64,000 nt of DNA from the NCBI GenBank assembly GCA_963575745.1, contig CAUYUJ010006502.1, positions 62,001 through 126,000 of the forward strand, read 5' to 3'. Under the pieces are notes generated by a model. It saw only the letters and a list, made by a program, of their open reading frames with translations, was not told where the DNA came from and searched no databases. Origin of the DNA: Prorocentrum cordatum (taxonomy: Eukaryota > Sar > Dinophyceae > Prorocentrales > Prorocentraceae). A program made the position numbers and the translations under genes. This document shows positions 10,963 through 22,489 of the stretch, one piece after another (the stretch's first letter is position 1; every line of letters starts with the position of its first letter).

Positions 10963-11267
10963 CGGATGGTCAAGAGCCAGACCACGTGACCATCCGTTGA
11001 TGCATACAAAGGACGGATGGCCAAATGCCAGCCGTCAAAGCGCGCGGCGCGTGAGGGAATATGACCCAGCGGCCAGATCCCTTCAAAACTGCAAGGTAAA
11101 GGCCCGTGTCCGGGCTCTCAAGGCAGCTGCGGGGCAACGAGTGCATACGCCCGTGATCGGGCGAGGATAACCACTTGTCTGTGTCTCAGTAGTCGTCCTC
11201 ATTAGAGTCCGCTGGCCCTGAGTAGGGTCCCCCTATGTTCGCGATGTGTCTTTCGTACTTGAAGGAC

Positions 11268-11298
11268 AAGTTGGGGGGGGCCCCCCCCCCCCCCCCCA
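11268..11298. repeat. Poly-G followed by poly-C
   Basis: A run of 9-10 G passes directly into about 18 C, a self-complementary homopolymer junction. Such a run could be a sequencing or assembly problem as well as real. Confidence 0.8.
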
Positions 11299-11414
11299 CT
11301 TGCAACAGAACGCGCGATCGACGCACCCTTTGGCATGGCCGTCAGCGGTCATGTCCCTTGCATCGCACCACTGCACGCTATGAACTATACCTCTGTCCAT
11401 CGTTTGTCTTTAGA

Positions 11415-11572
11415 AGAAAAAGAGCTATGCACATACACCGATACTGGCCCGGCCTATCCTGTGCACAGGATCGGTGCATACGCCCTCCTACCTTGGCCAG
11501 GAAGGCATATGCACCGATCCTGGGTCAAGGATGGGCCTTGCCAGGATCGGTGCATGTGCATAGTTCTCTTCG
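11415..11572. mobile_element. Foldback (long inverted repeat) element
   Basis: The left arm (about 11,416-11,484) and the right arm (about 11,503-11,572) are imperfect reverse complements over nearly 70 bases. The best pieces are CTATGCACATACACCGAT with ATCGGTGCATGTGCATAG, and CAGGATCGGTGCATACGCC with GGCATATGCACCGATCCTG. The loop is about 18 bases. There is no coding capacity. It could be a small foldback/MITE-like element or a structured RNA locus; no target duplication was identified. Confidence 0.75.
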
Positions 11573-12080
11573 CCCGAGTCTTATCCAACCGATGTGTCCC
11601 AGCAGGGCGCATCCGGTCGGCTTCTCCATGTCCCACCATGACAAGAGATTGAAAACCGACTCAGCGTCTACGGTAATGATGGCCTTCATGCTGGGACCAC
11701 CTAAATCCATAGTAATCTTCAGATGGGTGGGCGTTAGGGGGCGGCTCTAAACGTTGAACGTAGCGTAATCATGGTAGGGCAGCAGTCCTCAAGCTCATGA
11801 GCGGCTGCCAGTGTTTCAGCTGAGTAGCTGGAACGCACCTGCAAGCGATGCGACTTGCAGCGAGCGCCGATCAAATGTACAACTGCCTTGCCACTGGGCG
11901 CGCATCCGCGCAGTAAGCGGCTGGCTCATCGGATGCCACGCCCCTTTACTTCGTCGTGTTCGCCCGCACTAAGGCGACGATACCCTGAGTCACTGCGAGG
12001 GTGCACTTCCCGTCGGAATTAGTGGTCGATAAATTAGTTTAGTTGAGCCTTGCTGACGTTTGTGCGTGGCAGCGTTAAGT
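11573..12080. other. Stretch without recognisable gene
   Basis: No family motif on either strand. It lies downstream of the minus-strand copia polyprotein and may be its 3' untranslated or LTR region, but I found no matching LTR pair. Confidence 0.35.
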
Positions 12081-12082
12081 CT

Positions 12083-12340
12083 TCATACTTGGAAGTTCGT
12101 GGGTTCCTGCGCGCGTCGCAAGGTGCCGCGCATGCTATTAACCACCTGAATGATTACGGCATGCGCCAGGGCACCACGTGAACAGACAAACATGTCGGGC
12201 ACGGTCTGGGCTGACTTGTCCGCCGCTACAGCGCCCGTATGTTCTGGGCGTTGGATCGGGCGAAGCTGTGCGATGCGTTCATTCTGGCCCAGCTGGACGT
12301 AGCCGCCCTCGGTCTCAGTGCATCGCACGTTGCAATTCAT
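12083..12340 (-). pseudogene. Copia polymerase/RNase H junction fragment
   Basis: An 85-codon frame reading NCNVRCTETEGGYVQLGQ, AQLRPIQRPEHTGAV, then MFVCSRGALAHAVIIQ and AQEPTNFQV. This corresponds to the segment after the copia YVDD motif: an F..CG..H-type region, the D..Y...L.PI strand, the LRGAL.Y..TQ helix and the P..L....R helix before RNase H. It sits downstream of the polymerase start in the same orientation. The RNase H domain itself is not recognisable. Confidence 0.65.
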
Positions 12341-12535
12341 GCAACGGTGCTTGTCCAGTCTGCATGCGCCGAGCGTGCCTTCTACACATTCGGCGCACTT
12401 GTCGATCGCGCCCCCCCAATCCTGCCGCGTTTATGCCATCGGCGCGCTTGGCTGTCAAAAGGCTTGGACCTGTCTCACATGCTGCAGCAGATGACGAAGG
12501 TTTTAGCCCGAATCCTCGCGCGATGGTTTCGAGCT

Positions 12536-13069
12536 TCAGTGAGAATGCCCAAGAGCGCCCTTGGCGCCCATGCTTAACTCCAGGCACTGCAGACAGCGCT
12601 CTGACTCGCCATGGGACGAGACACCAAGCAATGTGCGCGGCGCCGAGGCTGAACCGGGTGGAAGAGCAAAGCAAGCCATGCGCTCCTTCTCTCCAGTGGT
12701 TTCTGCCAACTCACGACAGGTCAGACCTTTCAAGAAGTCCTTATCGATGTCCACGGATGCTATGAGCCACTGTTTCGTGCGCGCGGCCGCGCTGGCGAGC
12801 AATCTCTGGCTTGCTCGACGAGCAGCGCCTGAGGAGACTTCTGCCTCGAATGCTTCGACACCCATAAATCCGCGAAGGACATGACATAGTTTTCTTATTC
12901 GTTTCAGTTCGACTTTGTCTGTGTTGACAAAATTCCACTTATCCACGCATCTAGGGGTCACGATATGAATGGCATTCTGGATGTCTTGCATCTTGAAGCA
13001 TCTGCTATCGTACCATCTTATGAGTTCTATGCACAAAGTTTCAGATATCTCTGTCGGGTCGGCTAGCAT
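12536..13069 (-). pseudogene. Copia reverse transcriptase, N-terminal part
   Basis: The second half of this 177-codon frame reads QWLIASVDIDKDFLKGLTC, ELAETTGEKERMACFALPPG and LGVSSHGESERCLQCLELS. This is the copia polymerase motif A (SVDIDKDFLKG with its Asp) and the following LPPG segment. Codons 1-80 (ELIRWYDSRCFKMQDIQNAI) match the region just before the polymerase core. The motif C (YVDD-type) part is not in this frame and was not found nearby. It follows the integrase at 14.5-14.9 kb after a broken gap. Confidence 0.72.
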
Positions 13070-14458
13070 CTCTGCCTTCGCAAGGAGGCCGTCTTCCTTG
13101 ACAGCCGCAGCTCATTTTAGCTGCGACTGAAAAATACACGCGCATTGCGGTTGCTTGGTCGCTGTGTAATGACTCGTCCTGTTACTCTGATAGAACAACC
13201 TTGGTCATGTCAGCTTTAAAGCATGACTGGACATACTGACGGTGGTCGCCGGAACCGAAATCGCAAGTCTTGTCGCATTCGGCGGTCCAAGGTTCAAGAA
13301 AGGTTTCGCCGGCGTCATGGTTCCGAGCATATCTTAGTTCTCGCAGGTAACCATTCGCTGGGCACACAGCACAAGGACTCCCATGAAGGCGGTCTCGAGC
13401 AATTCCTCTTCCTGTTGGGGCCCTACATACCACGCCCCCACGATGCGTGCTTCCACATCCGTTTCTGATCCTTCAGTTTTAGTCGGACGTCTGCCGTCAA
13501 GCGCGGCCGGCGCTGGAGGTCGGTCCACCTCTTGGACGTGGCCGCCCGACGCTGCCGCGCCAGCCAGGCCCTCAAACTCTGAGATCCCCATCGAGACCGG
13601 CTACAGATTTCGATGGCTTCAAGTACTGAATGATTCGTGCATGCGCGGTTCCAGTGATGTCGTGAATGTTGAGACCTGTACCTTCTGACTCGGAATAATG
13701 AAACCCGGCGCAACGTCGATGTCATAGCATAACAGGGCACAACTACCAGCGCCGGGTGCGCCTGTGGATTATTCTAGCCAAACGTGCAGTCACAACGATT
13801 CCCGCTGGGGAAATGCAAAGCAAAATGTACTTTGGGCGAGAGCCGACTCACAGTAGTCATCCGCAAATTCCCTTGCTTGGTCGGCAAGTAGCCAGAGACC
13901 AAAACGGGTTTCCCCGCAGGCAAGCTCGCGATGGAGGCCAATGCTGTTCTTGCATTGCCGTAGTATCTGGGCCGATCTCGCGAACTATTAATGCTGCAAT
14001 GTGAAATGTGCGTCGCAAGTCTGGGCGCTGTAGCAAGACTCCCCGACCGCCGACCTGCACTGCTGGCTGGCCACGGTCAGGGCAATTACGGGCGGTGGGG
14101 CATGGTCCGTTCCATCCACCCCAGTCGTCCTTGGTCGTGGTCGGAAGGCGTCAGTCCACGGGATCCCCTGGCTGATAATTGTGGTGTCCCGCTGCTGTCG
14201 TCTCTGTGCGTAGGGCTCCGTTGGTTTTGGCTACTGCAGAGGCTTGTGTAATGGCCTGACTGCCTGTTTCTGTAATTCTATGCTCTCGTCTATGATTGGA
14301 GGTTTCCGTCTGTTGGTAGTCTGATACCGGTAGGTCTGGCAGGCAGGCCAGCTGTCGTCCATGCAGTGCTCGGTATACCCCGTGCAGAACGCTAAAGCAC
14401 TGCAGAATAATATGTATTCGTGCAGTAAGCGTGTACAAAAAAACAATGGAATGTTGTG

Positions 14459-14899
14459 TCATGTCGAACTTTCTTCCATGACATGTAAGGTGTGTCTCAG
14501 ACTCTCGCTGCGTGCTTCAATGGCGGTGAAATGCTGGCCTCGGGCGCGACTGCGTAGCTCTGCGCCTGCAGCCTTCAAGACCGATTTGGCAGAATCAATG
14601 CTCGGGGCACCTTCACCGTCGGAATACAGCACTGTAGCTGGAACGTGCCGCTTCCAGCACATGTGATTGGCGTCCAATATCACATGCATCGACCTGTCGG
14701 CAATCTCTCGGCCTGCAGCCCAACGAATGCACGGGTCGATGATGTGAAACGCGATGCGTTGTTTGTGGAACATCAAGTCCCACACGACTTCCTCGTTGAA
14801 TTCGCCAGGGGCACTTATTGCAGGCATAGCAATATTGCCTGGATTCTCAAAAAGGTTCTGCACCCACGGAATGAATCTACTACTCCTACTATCAGGCAT
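14459..14899 (-). pseudogene. Copia integrase core fragment
   Basis: Codons 32-60 read GEFNEEVVWDLMFHKQRIAF and then HIIDPCIRW, followed after a gap by LYSDGEGAPSIDSAK, GAELRSRARGQHFTAIEAR and LRHTLHVME. This is the rve integrase layout: first catalytic Asp in VVWDLMF, second in SDGEG, and a Glu in the QHFTAIEAR helix. The enzyme inserts element cDNA into the genome. All three acidic positions appear present. The C-terminal part is lost to frame changes below 14,459. Confidence 0.72.
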
Positions 14900-14993
14900 A
14901 ATCGTACCACACCAACTCTTACACGCAACAGAATCGCGCGCATCTCTGGTTCAGAAGCTCAGTACTAACGCAAGTGGAGCTTCTGTGGATCTT

Positions 14994-15695
14994 TCAGCAC
15001 AGCGGAAACTGAATGTCAAATATTGACCAGTAAAGCAACCTTGCGCGCGGCCGTGCTTCCGCTGGAGGCGGGGGAACGGGCGGCACGACGCCGCCCTCCT
15101 CTCGCCCGCGTCGTCCTGCGACACGCGGGGGGTCAGAAGAGCTGCCAGCCCCAAAGCCACTGTGCGCGCCTCTTGTCACGTCGTAGCTGCTGGCGCCTAC
15201 AACTCGGTCTCGGGGGTTTCTACGCGAGGGCAGTGGTGCACCTGGCCGCGCTTCTCCCCGGGGTCTCTGTCGAGCTGGTGGAAAGTCTGCCGGTGCAAAT
15301 ACCTCGTCAAAGAGGTCGTCTAGTGCCGCTGTTGGCGTTGCAGCAGCGGCGCAGGTGCCCCTTTCCGCCGGTGCTGGCGTAGCCTGTGGTGCTTGTCCGT
15401 GGTTGTCTGGCAGTTGCCACGGGTGGGCATCCCTGCACTTGCCTGGCGTCAGCATGTGGCCCCGTCCTTTCGCCAGAATCCTTTGTTTCTCCAAGTGTGG
15501 CAAATCCAGTGATAGGGCCCCTTGTCGTACCAGCGGCAACGGCGCGGATTTCGGTTGTGACTCGGCGAATTTCATTCGAACGTTGTCGATGCAAGCTGGG
15601 CGACCAAGTCCCCCCGATGGCGGTTGATTGATAGATCCGTTCTCTTCCCGTGGCATCGCAGGATCATCGAGATCGAATCCAACGCTGGTGACCAC
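14994..15695 (-). pseudogene. Copia pol inter-domain segment, unidentified
   Basis: A 233-codon frame between the methyltransferase-like region and the integrase. The middle (codons ~60-150) reads LDLPHLEKQRILAKGRGHML and ALDDLFDEVFAPADFPPARQ, which looks like genuine protein. The last third is Pro/Arg-rich and GC-driven. By position it should hold the protease or GAG-pre-integrase part of the polyprotein, but I see no DTG-type active site or H..C..C finger here. Confidence 0.4.
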
Positions 15696-15996
15696 AATGT
15701 GTTTGCGTAGTGCCTGTCGGCACAGGGGTTGTTGCCTCGCTCATAAAAGGAGATTGCAATATGTGCTAAATCTACCATCATCGACTGCATCTCTGGAGCA
15801 CGCTGGGCTGCCTGCGCCACTCATCGGTCGCCCGCTCGGGCGCGTTAGCGATGGCCATGCCTCGTGCGAGCCCCAAAAGGCACGGGGCATGATGATTGGC
15901 CATCATGTCTGTAGGTCTCTTGATGAGCGCCACGTGAGCCAGGTAGCTTTGTCGAGCACTGGTCCATTACCTGCGCGCAAATGACCATGCGTTTGA

Positions 15997-16497
15997 CTAG
16001 CGTCGCCCAGGGAGCAATCTCGACAACCCAAGCGCCAACCGGCTGCCCCTCAAGGAACACGCGTTGGAGGTCGTCTTGCATGACGGCGGCCTTCCCGCAG
16101 AAAGCGACGCGGGGAATGTCCTCCCCGCGGCGTCTGCACCAAGCGTCGTGGTTGACTTGGGAATTAAAGTGCGCGGGCACGCGGCTGTGCAATTCGGTTG
16201 CAATGCGACTGCTGCGGCAACGCGCGCGCGCAAGTGATGCTCCGCAGCCTGCGGTACTCGTGGGTTTCCCAAGTCAGCGTTGGTGCGTTTGTCTAGGTTA
16301 CCTCCAGCAACGAGCACCATTTTGGCAGCGAGTTCCGATACGCCGCCAGTGCCGCCGCATAGTCCCAGCACGCCTACACATTTGCCCCTTCCGAAGCAAC
16401 TGGCAGAGACAATGGTAAACATGTCAGCATGCGCGCCCGCAATGCCACCTGGTAGCGTCAAGAAGAGGCCGTCATCGTCGGATTCCAGCTCTTCCAT
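15997..16497 (-). pseudogene. Copia-internal methyltransferase-like motif region
   Basis: Codons 34-104 read VGVLGLCGGTGGVSELA, then GGNLDKRTNADLGNP and VALQPNC. A hydrophobic strand ending in a Gly-rich loop (LCGGTGG), then an acidic strand end (DL) and a P-x-C motif, is the layout of an S-adenosylmethionine-dependent methyltransferase start: motif I, then motif IV. I infer similarity to the module in the plus-strand copia at 31.5 kb. Whether it is catalytic is unknown, and the PNC in place of PC is unusual. The rest of the 166-codon frame is probably out of frame. Confidence 0.55.
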
Positions 16498-17223
16498 CAG
16501 AACGTCGGAAAGCGATGTGGCACCACCTTGACCTTCGAAGTCGCCGCAACAATCGTCGTTGCCATCTTCGACGCGTCTAGGTATATGTTTGGGTTCGGTG
16601 CCAGCCCCCCATGCCCGGCCATTTAATTTTCCTTTTCTTCATCGGGGCATCGCCTGGCAATGCTGCCCGTGCGATTTGCGCGTCCACCAGCGTCGGGACA
16701 TATGCGATCGCGGGCAGGTCCCCGCCGCCAAGCCCAATTGAGGAGAAGATCGATCATCTTCGATGAACGCACCTCGTTTCTTGCGGCTCCGTGGCCCATG
16801 CCCGCGCCCGAGCAAAGCCTGGGGCACTTTATTCCCAACGCGGTCTCGCACGTAAATTGCGGACTCCGTTGGGGAAGGGTTCTTTCCTGTTTAACCGCCG
16901 GTTGGTCCCTGACTTCGACATCTGCATTCGCATTCTTCTTGTCAGAGTCAAATGCAAACTGGCGCGCTACGTCGTCCCAGCGCGGTCCGCTGTTGATGGG
17001 CAACATGTGGTCGTGCACATTCGCATCGATGCGAGCGAACACCTGAAGGTAAACTTGCGCGTTGTCTTCGGTTGTGGATTCACGGAGTTGGTCCGCAAGT
17101 TGTGCTGTCAGAAGTACAAATGTCCTGCGTCGCCATTCGGCGTGCTTCTGGTCGCGTCAGTACCAGTCCAGAAAGTGATCCTCAATATTCATACATTTAC
17201 ATATCTATAATATTGTTTGTATT

Positions 17224-17347
17224 GTGTGCGATGCATACATGTGTATATAGGAGCCGCTGGGCATCTTGTTGGCACGATCACACTTGATGCCGACGTGGCA
17301 TAGGCGAGCCCAGGCCGCTTTGAGTTAAAGCTTTGGAGAGCCGCTTG
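17224..17347. repeat. 124-bp dispersed repeat, copy 1
   Basis: Gapless match to 24,181-24,304 with about 13 mismatches by eye (near 90% identity). The best-kept parts are CACACTTGATGCCGACGTGG and GAGTTAAAGCTTTGGAGAGCC. The function is unknown, and it does not fit a tRNA. It lies on the 3' side of the minus-strand LINE that ends near 17.6 kb. Confidence 0.85.
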
Positions 17348-17456
17348 CACTTTTTTCAACGCAGCAATAAGGAAGACCCCCACTTTCCCACCGCGTGCAA
17401 ACGGCGACGCAGCGAGCGCGAGGTGAGACAGCAGGCTGGCCAAGCAAGCCTAAGGA

Positions 17457-17575
17457 AGGAGGAGGAGGAGGAGGAGGGGGAGGAGGAGGATGAGGATGAG
17501 GAGGAGAGAGAGGGGGGGAAGAGGAGGAGGAGGAGGAGGAGGAGGAGGAGGGGGAGGAGAGGGAGGAGGAAGGAG
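17457..17575. repeat. GGA microsatellite
   Basis: GGAGGAGGA runs with GAT and GGG interruptions, immediately 3' of the minus-strand LINE. Confidence 0.95.
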
Positions 17576-17702
17576 AGAGAAAACAAAAACAAAAGCTAGT
17601 CCACTACACGACTTGAAGATCTGACACCCCAGGCGCTGCGTCTAGCAGCGTTTGTGGGATGTCAGCGTAATCTTCTGTTGCCGTTCGTTGCAGCGCCAGC
17701 CC

Positions 17703-18494
17703 TCAAAGGCCCCGCCAGCGATGGGGCAGGCCTAAGGCAGCGCCTTTTCTCACTCCGGGGTGCTTTCCGCGCGCGCGTGCCAGCGCAAGTCGAGGCGCCA
17801 ACCGCGATGATTGACCACTCCATCTCCCATCAACTTCAGCTCCTAAAGATAATAATTTGCCACGCCCAGTTGAGGCGACCTCGCGGGAAGTGTTGTTGTT
17901 GTCGTGTTCTGCTCTCGCAAGTAATCGCCCTCCCTGATTGCCCGTCCCAGGACGTGGTTGGCCACTTCGTGAAATCGGGGAAACCACAGTTACATCGCAA
18001 AACAATGGCACGCCGTGGGCGACAGCCAATCCAGGCGCAATACTGTCGAGTCGTCGTAGATCATCTGGCGGGGCTGGGACGAGGGCGTTACGGGGAAGGC
18101 GCTCAACGCTGCGGTCTGGCACGCTGGCGCCTGCTTCGATCAAAACTTGTTTCCATGCCGAGGCCGCGCCAATATGTCGCGCATGTAATCGGGCCCCGTC
18201 ATTGTCTGCAAGCCGTGTAAACCCGTGCGGATCTGGACCATCACACGTCGCAGCAATACTAAGTCGAAATCGCATTGCGCATCGGGAATCCTCATCGCTG
18301 ATCGCTGTTGCTAGTGTGACCGGGCAAATTGTCAGCCACGCGCTCGCGCACGGACCCATGCACGATTGAAGGCGCGCTTTTCCCCGAGAGGCAGCGCATG
18401 CTCGGAAATGTTGGGCTGGGAATGTGTCTCGTGGTGTTGGTGCGCGAGCAATTCTAAGGCATTCGATGCGTGAAATTGCCAGCCGTGGGCCCAC
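17703..18494 (-). pseudogene. LINE restriction-like endonuclease (PD-(D/E)XK type)
   Basis: A 263-codon frame. Codons ~84-130 hold a degenerate Cys/His region (CDGPDPHGFTRLADNDGARL, then HARHI), corresponding to the CCHC element that precedes the nuclease in this LINE type. Codons 147-172 read RRLDSIAPGLAVAHGVPLF then CDVTVVSP, with Asp at 18,045-18,047 and 17,994-17,996. The R-L-D...D-V-T pattern is the restriction-like endonuclease active site. Codons 215-250 (LLSLGAEVDGRWS and RARGKHPGVRKGAA) match the usual end. It would nick the target DNA. The Lys of the core is not obvious, so activity is doubtful. Confidence 0.72.
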
Positions 18495-18823
18495 TCTCCC
18501 AGGGGCGTTGGATCCCCCTCGGGGTCCTCAGGCTCAGGCGGGCGGGTTCCACTGCCGATGTCATGCCGCGTTGGTCTGCGACGCCGCCCCCGCCCATCGC
18601 AATCCCGGCCTGCTTGTTCAGCGCCCATCAAACCAGCAGGGCCTTGGAGCTGGTCGCTTGCTGGAAAGGCTTGGGCGCCCGAGAGGTAGAAAAAGATATT
18701 CCGCGCATGGCTTCGGAATCTCACGAGTAATTGTGGCAAGGCGTCTGCCCAACTTGCCCAGTAAGCCGCGGGGGCTGTCCTGGTAGAACTCCGTAACCCC
18801 ATTCCTCCCAATCGCAATGGCAA
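18332..18823 (-). pseudogene. LINE polyprotein segment between polymerase and nuclease
   Basis: It opens with MPLRLGGMGLRSSTRTAPA and AYWASWADALPQLLVRF, the segment that follows the polymerase thumb in this LINE type. Codons ~70-163 (GEWAHGWQFHASNALELLAH, then LGEKRAFNRAWVRA) lead towards the nuclease. It is separated from the core by a short broken stretch at 18,824-18,842 and from the nuclease by an overlapping frame. Confidence 0.7.
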
Positions 18824-18826
18824 TGT

Positions 18827-19975
<1,149 letters not shown>

Positions 19976-19984
19976 AACAAAATT

Positions 19985-20800
19985 CTAAGATCGGACAATC
20001 GTGCGAAACTTATCTTGGCGTTGCCGGGCACGCGCGTTAGCTGCAAGCCGGCGGAATGCATCGCCAGCAGCGACGCCTCGCACTTTATCGTTGGCCTTCT
20101 TCAAGGCTGTCAGCGTGGAAACGTGCAGGAGATCGCGGATGTCGCATGGAATTCGTGCTTGAGCAAGTCTCCGCGCTGCGTCACACAACGCATCAAAAGC
20201 TGTGCTGTCGCCCATGCAGATATTGTAATACTCGCACCCCCCCACCCCGCAGTCCAGCACTTTGTCCCCGCCTGCAACGACGCGACACATTCGCAAATAT
20301 TTGTCTGTCCAGTCGCAGGGGGGCACGGGGCTGAAATTGCAAGAACTCGGATGGGAAAGGCTCGGGGGGAATCGGCGGGCGGAGGGCGGGGTCAGAGAGT
20401 TTTTCGAGGGTTTCTTCGGTCCCAGCGGCCAGCCCTGGGGAACTCAGGAGGCGGGCGGCATGACTGAGTTCACCTACCCTCACCAAATCCATCGCTCGAT
20501 CTATCTTGGTGTTATCGGAATTCCCTCCTCGCGTAGCAGCCCTGGTGTTTTTGGAGGCGGACGCATATAATTTCCCCCATTCGCCATTGTCGAACCAAGC
20601 CACTCGCTGTTTCATTTCCCGTTCCCCAGCAGCCCCCCCTCGAGCGGCGTGATGGAGTAAGAGACGGGGCAGAAATAGGAGCAAATTCCAAGCGTGTTGG
20701 CATCTCTCCACACGCTGGGGGTCGATATCCCAGAGCGCAGTCGACATTCCCACTCCGCGTAGCAACTGGGTCAAGAGGCGTTGCCACGAGCCCCGGATAC
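19985..20800 (-). pseudogene. LINE polymerase N-terminal region
   Basis: Two frames. 20,193-20,700 carries AWNLLLFLPRLLLHHAARGG, VRVGELSHAARLLSSPGLA and GTEETLEKLSDPALRPPIP. 19,985-20,326 carries LTALKKANDKVRGVAAGDAF and RRLAANARARQRQDKFRT. These are the fingers-side segments ahead of motif A: the arginine-rich LLLxPRLLL helix, the GELS.A...L.S.GLA..T helix and the K.N.K.RGV..GD.FRRL strand-turn. A frameshift separates them near 20,200-20,250. They continue into the core at 19,975. Confidence 0.75.
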
Positions 20801-21246
20801 ACTTCGGTATAGTTTTACACGTCGGTATGTGTCGTTCCACGTACGATTGCATGTTGATTGTCTGCAAGTGAATCCATCCATCAGGTACCCCAGCAATAAG
20901 ATTGTGCCTCGTAGCTTGTCGAGGGTTGCCGTGTCGTTGCGGTGGTTGGCTTGCAGGGCGCGCGCGTTGTTCGGGCAGTAGTTGCGATGTTTGGCGCACT
21001 GGGGATCTGGAAGATGCGTTGCCGCACGGCGCGGGAGAGATAGCGTCGAATACGTTGTGTATCGCACAGACGCACTACTGATGCAAGAACCCCTGCTTCC
21101 AACAACATGATGTCTGCATTGACGGTCGCCGCACGGTTCATCCGAAAATGTTGTGTTCTCGTTGATGTAGCTTCCTGGACGCACATCTTCGTCTCCAAAT
21201 CCTTGCAGAGATATCCAACGACCAAGCCCAGTTGGCCGACCCGACC

Positions 21247-21705
21247 TTAAGAGACAATGTGGTAACTTGGGGTCGGGTTTTCTTTGTGCAAAATTTGAAA
21301 CCGATTCGGAGACATCAGGCGCGTCCGCTTGTCGCATGCAGAGGTCTGAAATCGGTCTGCTACTCGAGCTAGGTCTTCAAAACTAGTCGCATCATTAATC
21401 CCAAGTTGTCTGAACGTACTCCAAAGTGCATGAAACCCTCGCCGAACAGATGCGCTAGTGATTCGTTCACCTACAGCTTCAAATGCACCACCGTATACTT
21501 CAAGTAATTGAAGTAACAATTTCAAGAAAGGTTCGCCGTCGTCGTCACCAGCAGCTGCCCATAACATTGGCACGAGTAATCTAAACCATTTGTGTTGTTG
21601 TATACGACGTAGCGCTTCCTCCCTTGAAGTGTGGAGAGGTAGCTGATCCATGAAATCCAGAATGGAGTGCAGTGGCAAGCGGGCTTCTCGCTCAGGCAAG
21701 AACAT
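21247..21705 (-). pseudogene. Helical ORF upstream of the LINE polymerase, unknown
   Basis: A 152-codon frame with a coherent amphipathic pattern: LHSILDFMDQLPLHTSREEA, LLVPMLWAAAGDDDGEPFLK, LLLQLLEVYGGAFEAVGERI. I recognise no family. Its position just behind a Pro-rich frame (22,427-21,744) and ahead of the polymerase makes an ORF1 or N-terminal domain of the LINE likely. It could equally be a remnant of a separate gene into which the LINE inserted. Confidence 0.45.
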
Positions 21706-21743
21706 TCGAACATCCTCTGGGGACCCCCATTGCGAACCAGGCT

Positions 21744-22427
21744 TCAGTAGGGCCTGGGGGAGCTCGTGGAAAAAAACGGCACTTGGGATCCAGTCTCTGG
21801 ATCAAACTGCGGGCCAGCGTCGCGAAGGCATCGAGTCGGTTGCTCGACGACGGGAGGGCGTGGGACCGGGGGGTCGTCGTCTTCGTCATCGCCCAAATCA
21901 CTCATGCACCCAACGTCGCAAGCCAACGGAGATCTTGGTCCAAGCTCTTGGGGTATCCTAATGGGCTCACGGAGATCGTCGGGCATCGTATCTTCGCCGC
22001 GCTTCCCTTGGGCATTAGTAGTTCCGCGCGGCCTGAAATCTCCGGGCGCCCCTAGAGGCCCTGAACAAGCGCGTCGCGGCAGAGGTGTCGGACAGTCAAC
22101 CCTTGGAGTCTGAGGGCCCGGAGGTCCATCTGGGCAGCCACGGCGGCAAGCGTCGACGGGGGGGGGCGGCGGGCGGAGGAAAGGGAGCACGAATCGATTA
22201 GGATTCTCGCGAGGGGTGGGCGGGCGGAAAGAACGGTTTGGGACAGGGGGCGCACCGGCGTCGCGAGGTCCATGTGGTGGTAATTCTGCTTGTTGGTTCT
22301 TACGAAGGACCTCGTCTTGCCACTCGCCCCCCCGTCCGGGCGGGCGCTCGTCGTCGACGTCATGCGAGGGGGGCGGGCGGAGGATTGGGAAGAGCATGGG
22401 CGGGGGGTCGCGGGGAGAGCGGCTCAT
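21744..22427 (-). pseudogene. Proline-rich ORF, possible LINE N-terminus
   Basis: A 227-codon frame, Pro/Arg/Asp-rich (for example DVDDERPPGRGGEWQDEVL and CMSDLGDDEDDDPPVPRPP), with no folded-domain signature. Overlapping frames on the opposite strand are Gly/Arg-rich and look like its shadow. Assigned to the LINE by position only. Confidence 0.35.
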
Positions 22428-22489
22428 TCGAATTGGAATGCCCTGCCGCAGTTGGAGCTGGAGTTGGAAGCCCCGTCGTAGTGTTCAGC

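Larger units (their letters stand above)
12083..17046 (-). mobile_element. Decayed Ty1/copia-like retrotransposon
   Basis: Read right to left: a possible gag remnant (17,042-16,623), a methyltransferase-like motif I (16,398-16,186), a 233-codon Pro/Ala-rich segment (15,695-14,994), the integrase core (14,899-14,459), the polymerase start (13,069-12,536) and a polymerase/RNase H-side segment (12,340-12,083). The order fits a copia pol. Every domain is in its own short frame, so the element is pseudogenic. No LTRs or target duplication were recognised, so the limits are those of the coding similarity. Confidence 0.75.

Noticed and set aside
17224-17347. Possible tRNA or SINE head (TGGCATAGGCG resembles a box A)
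   Set aside because: No box B (GGTTCRA) at the right distance and no cloverleaf; kept only as an unidentified repeat.
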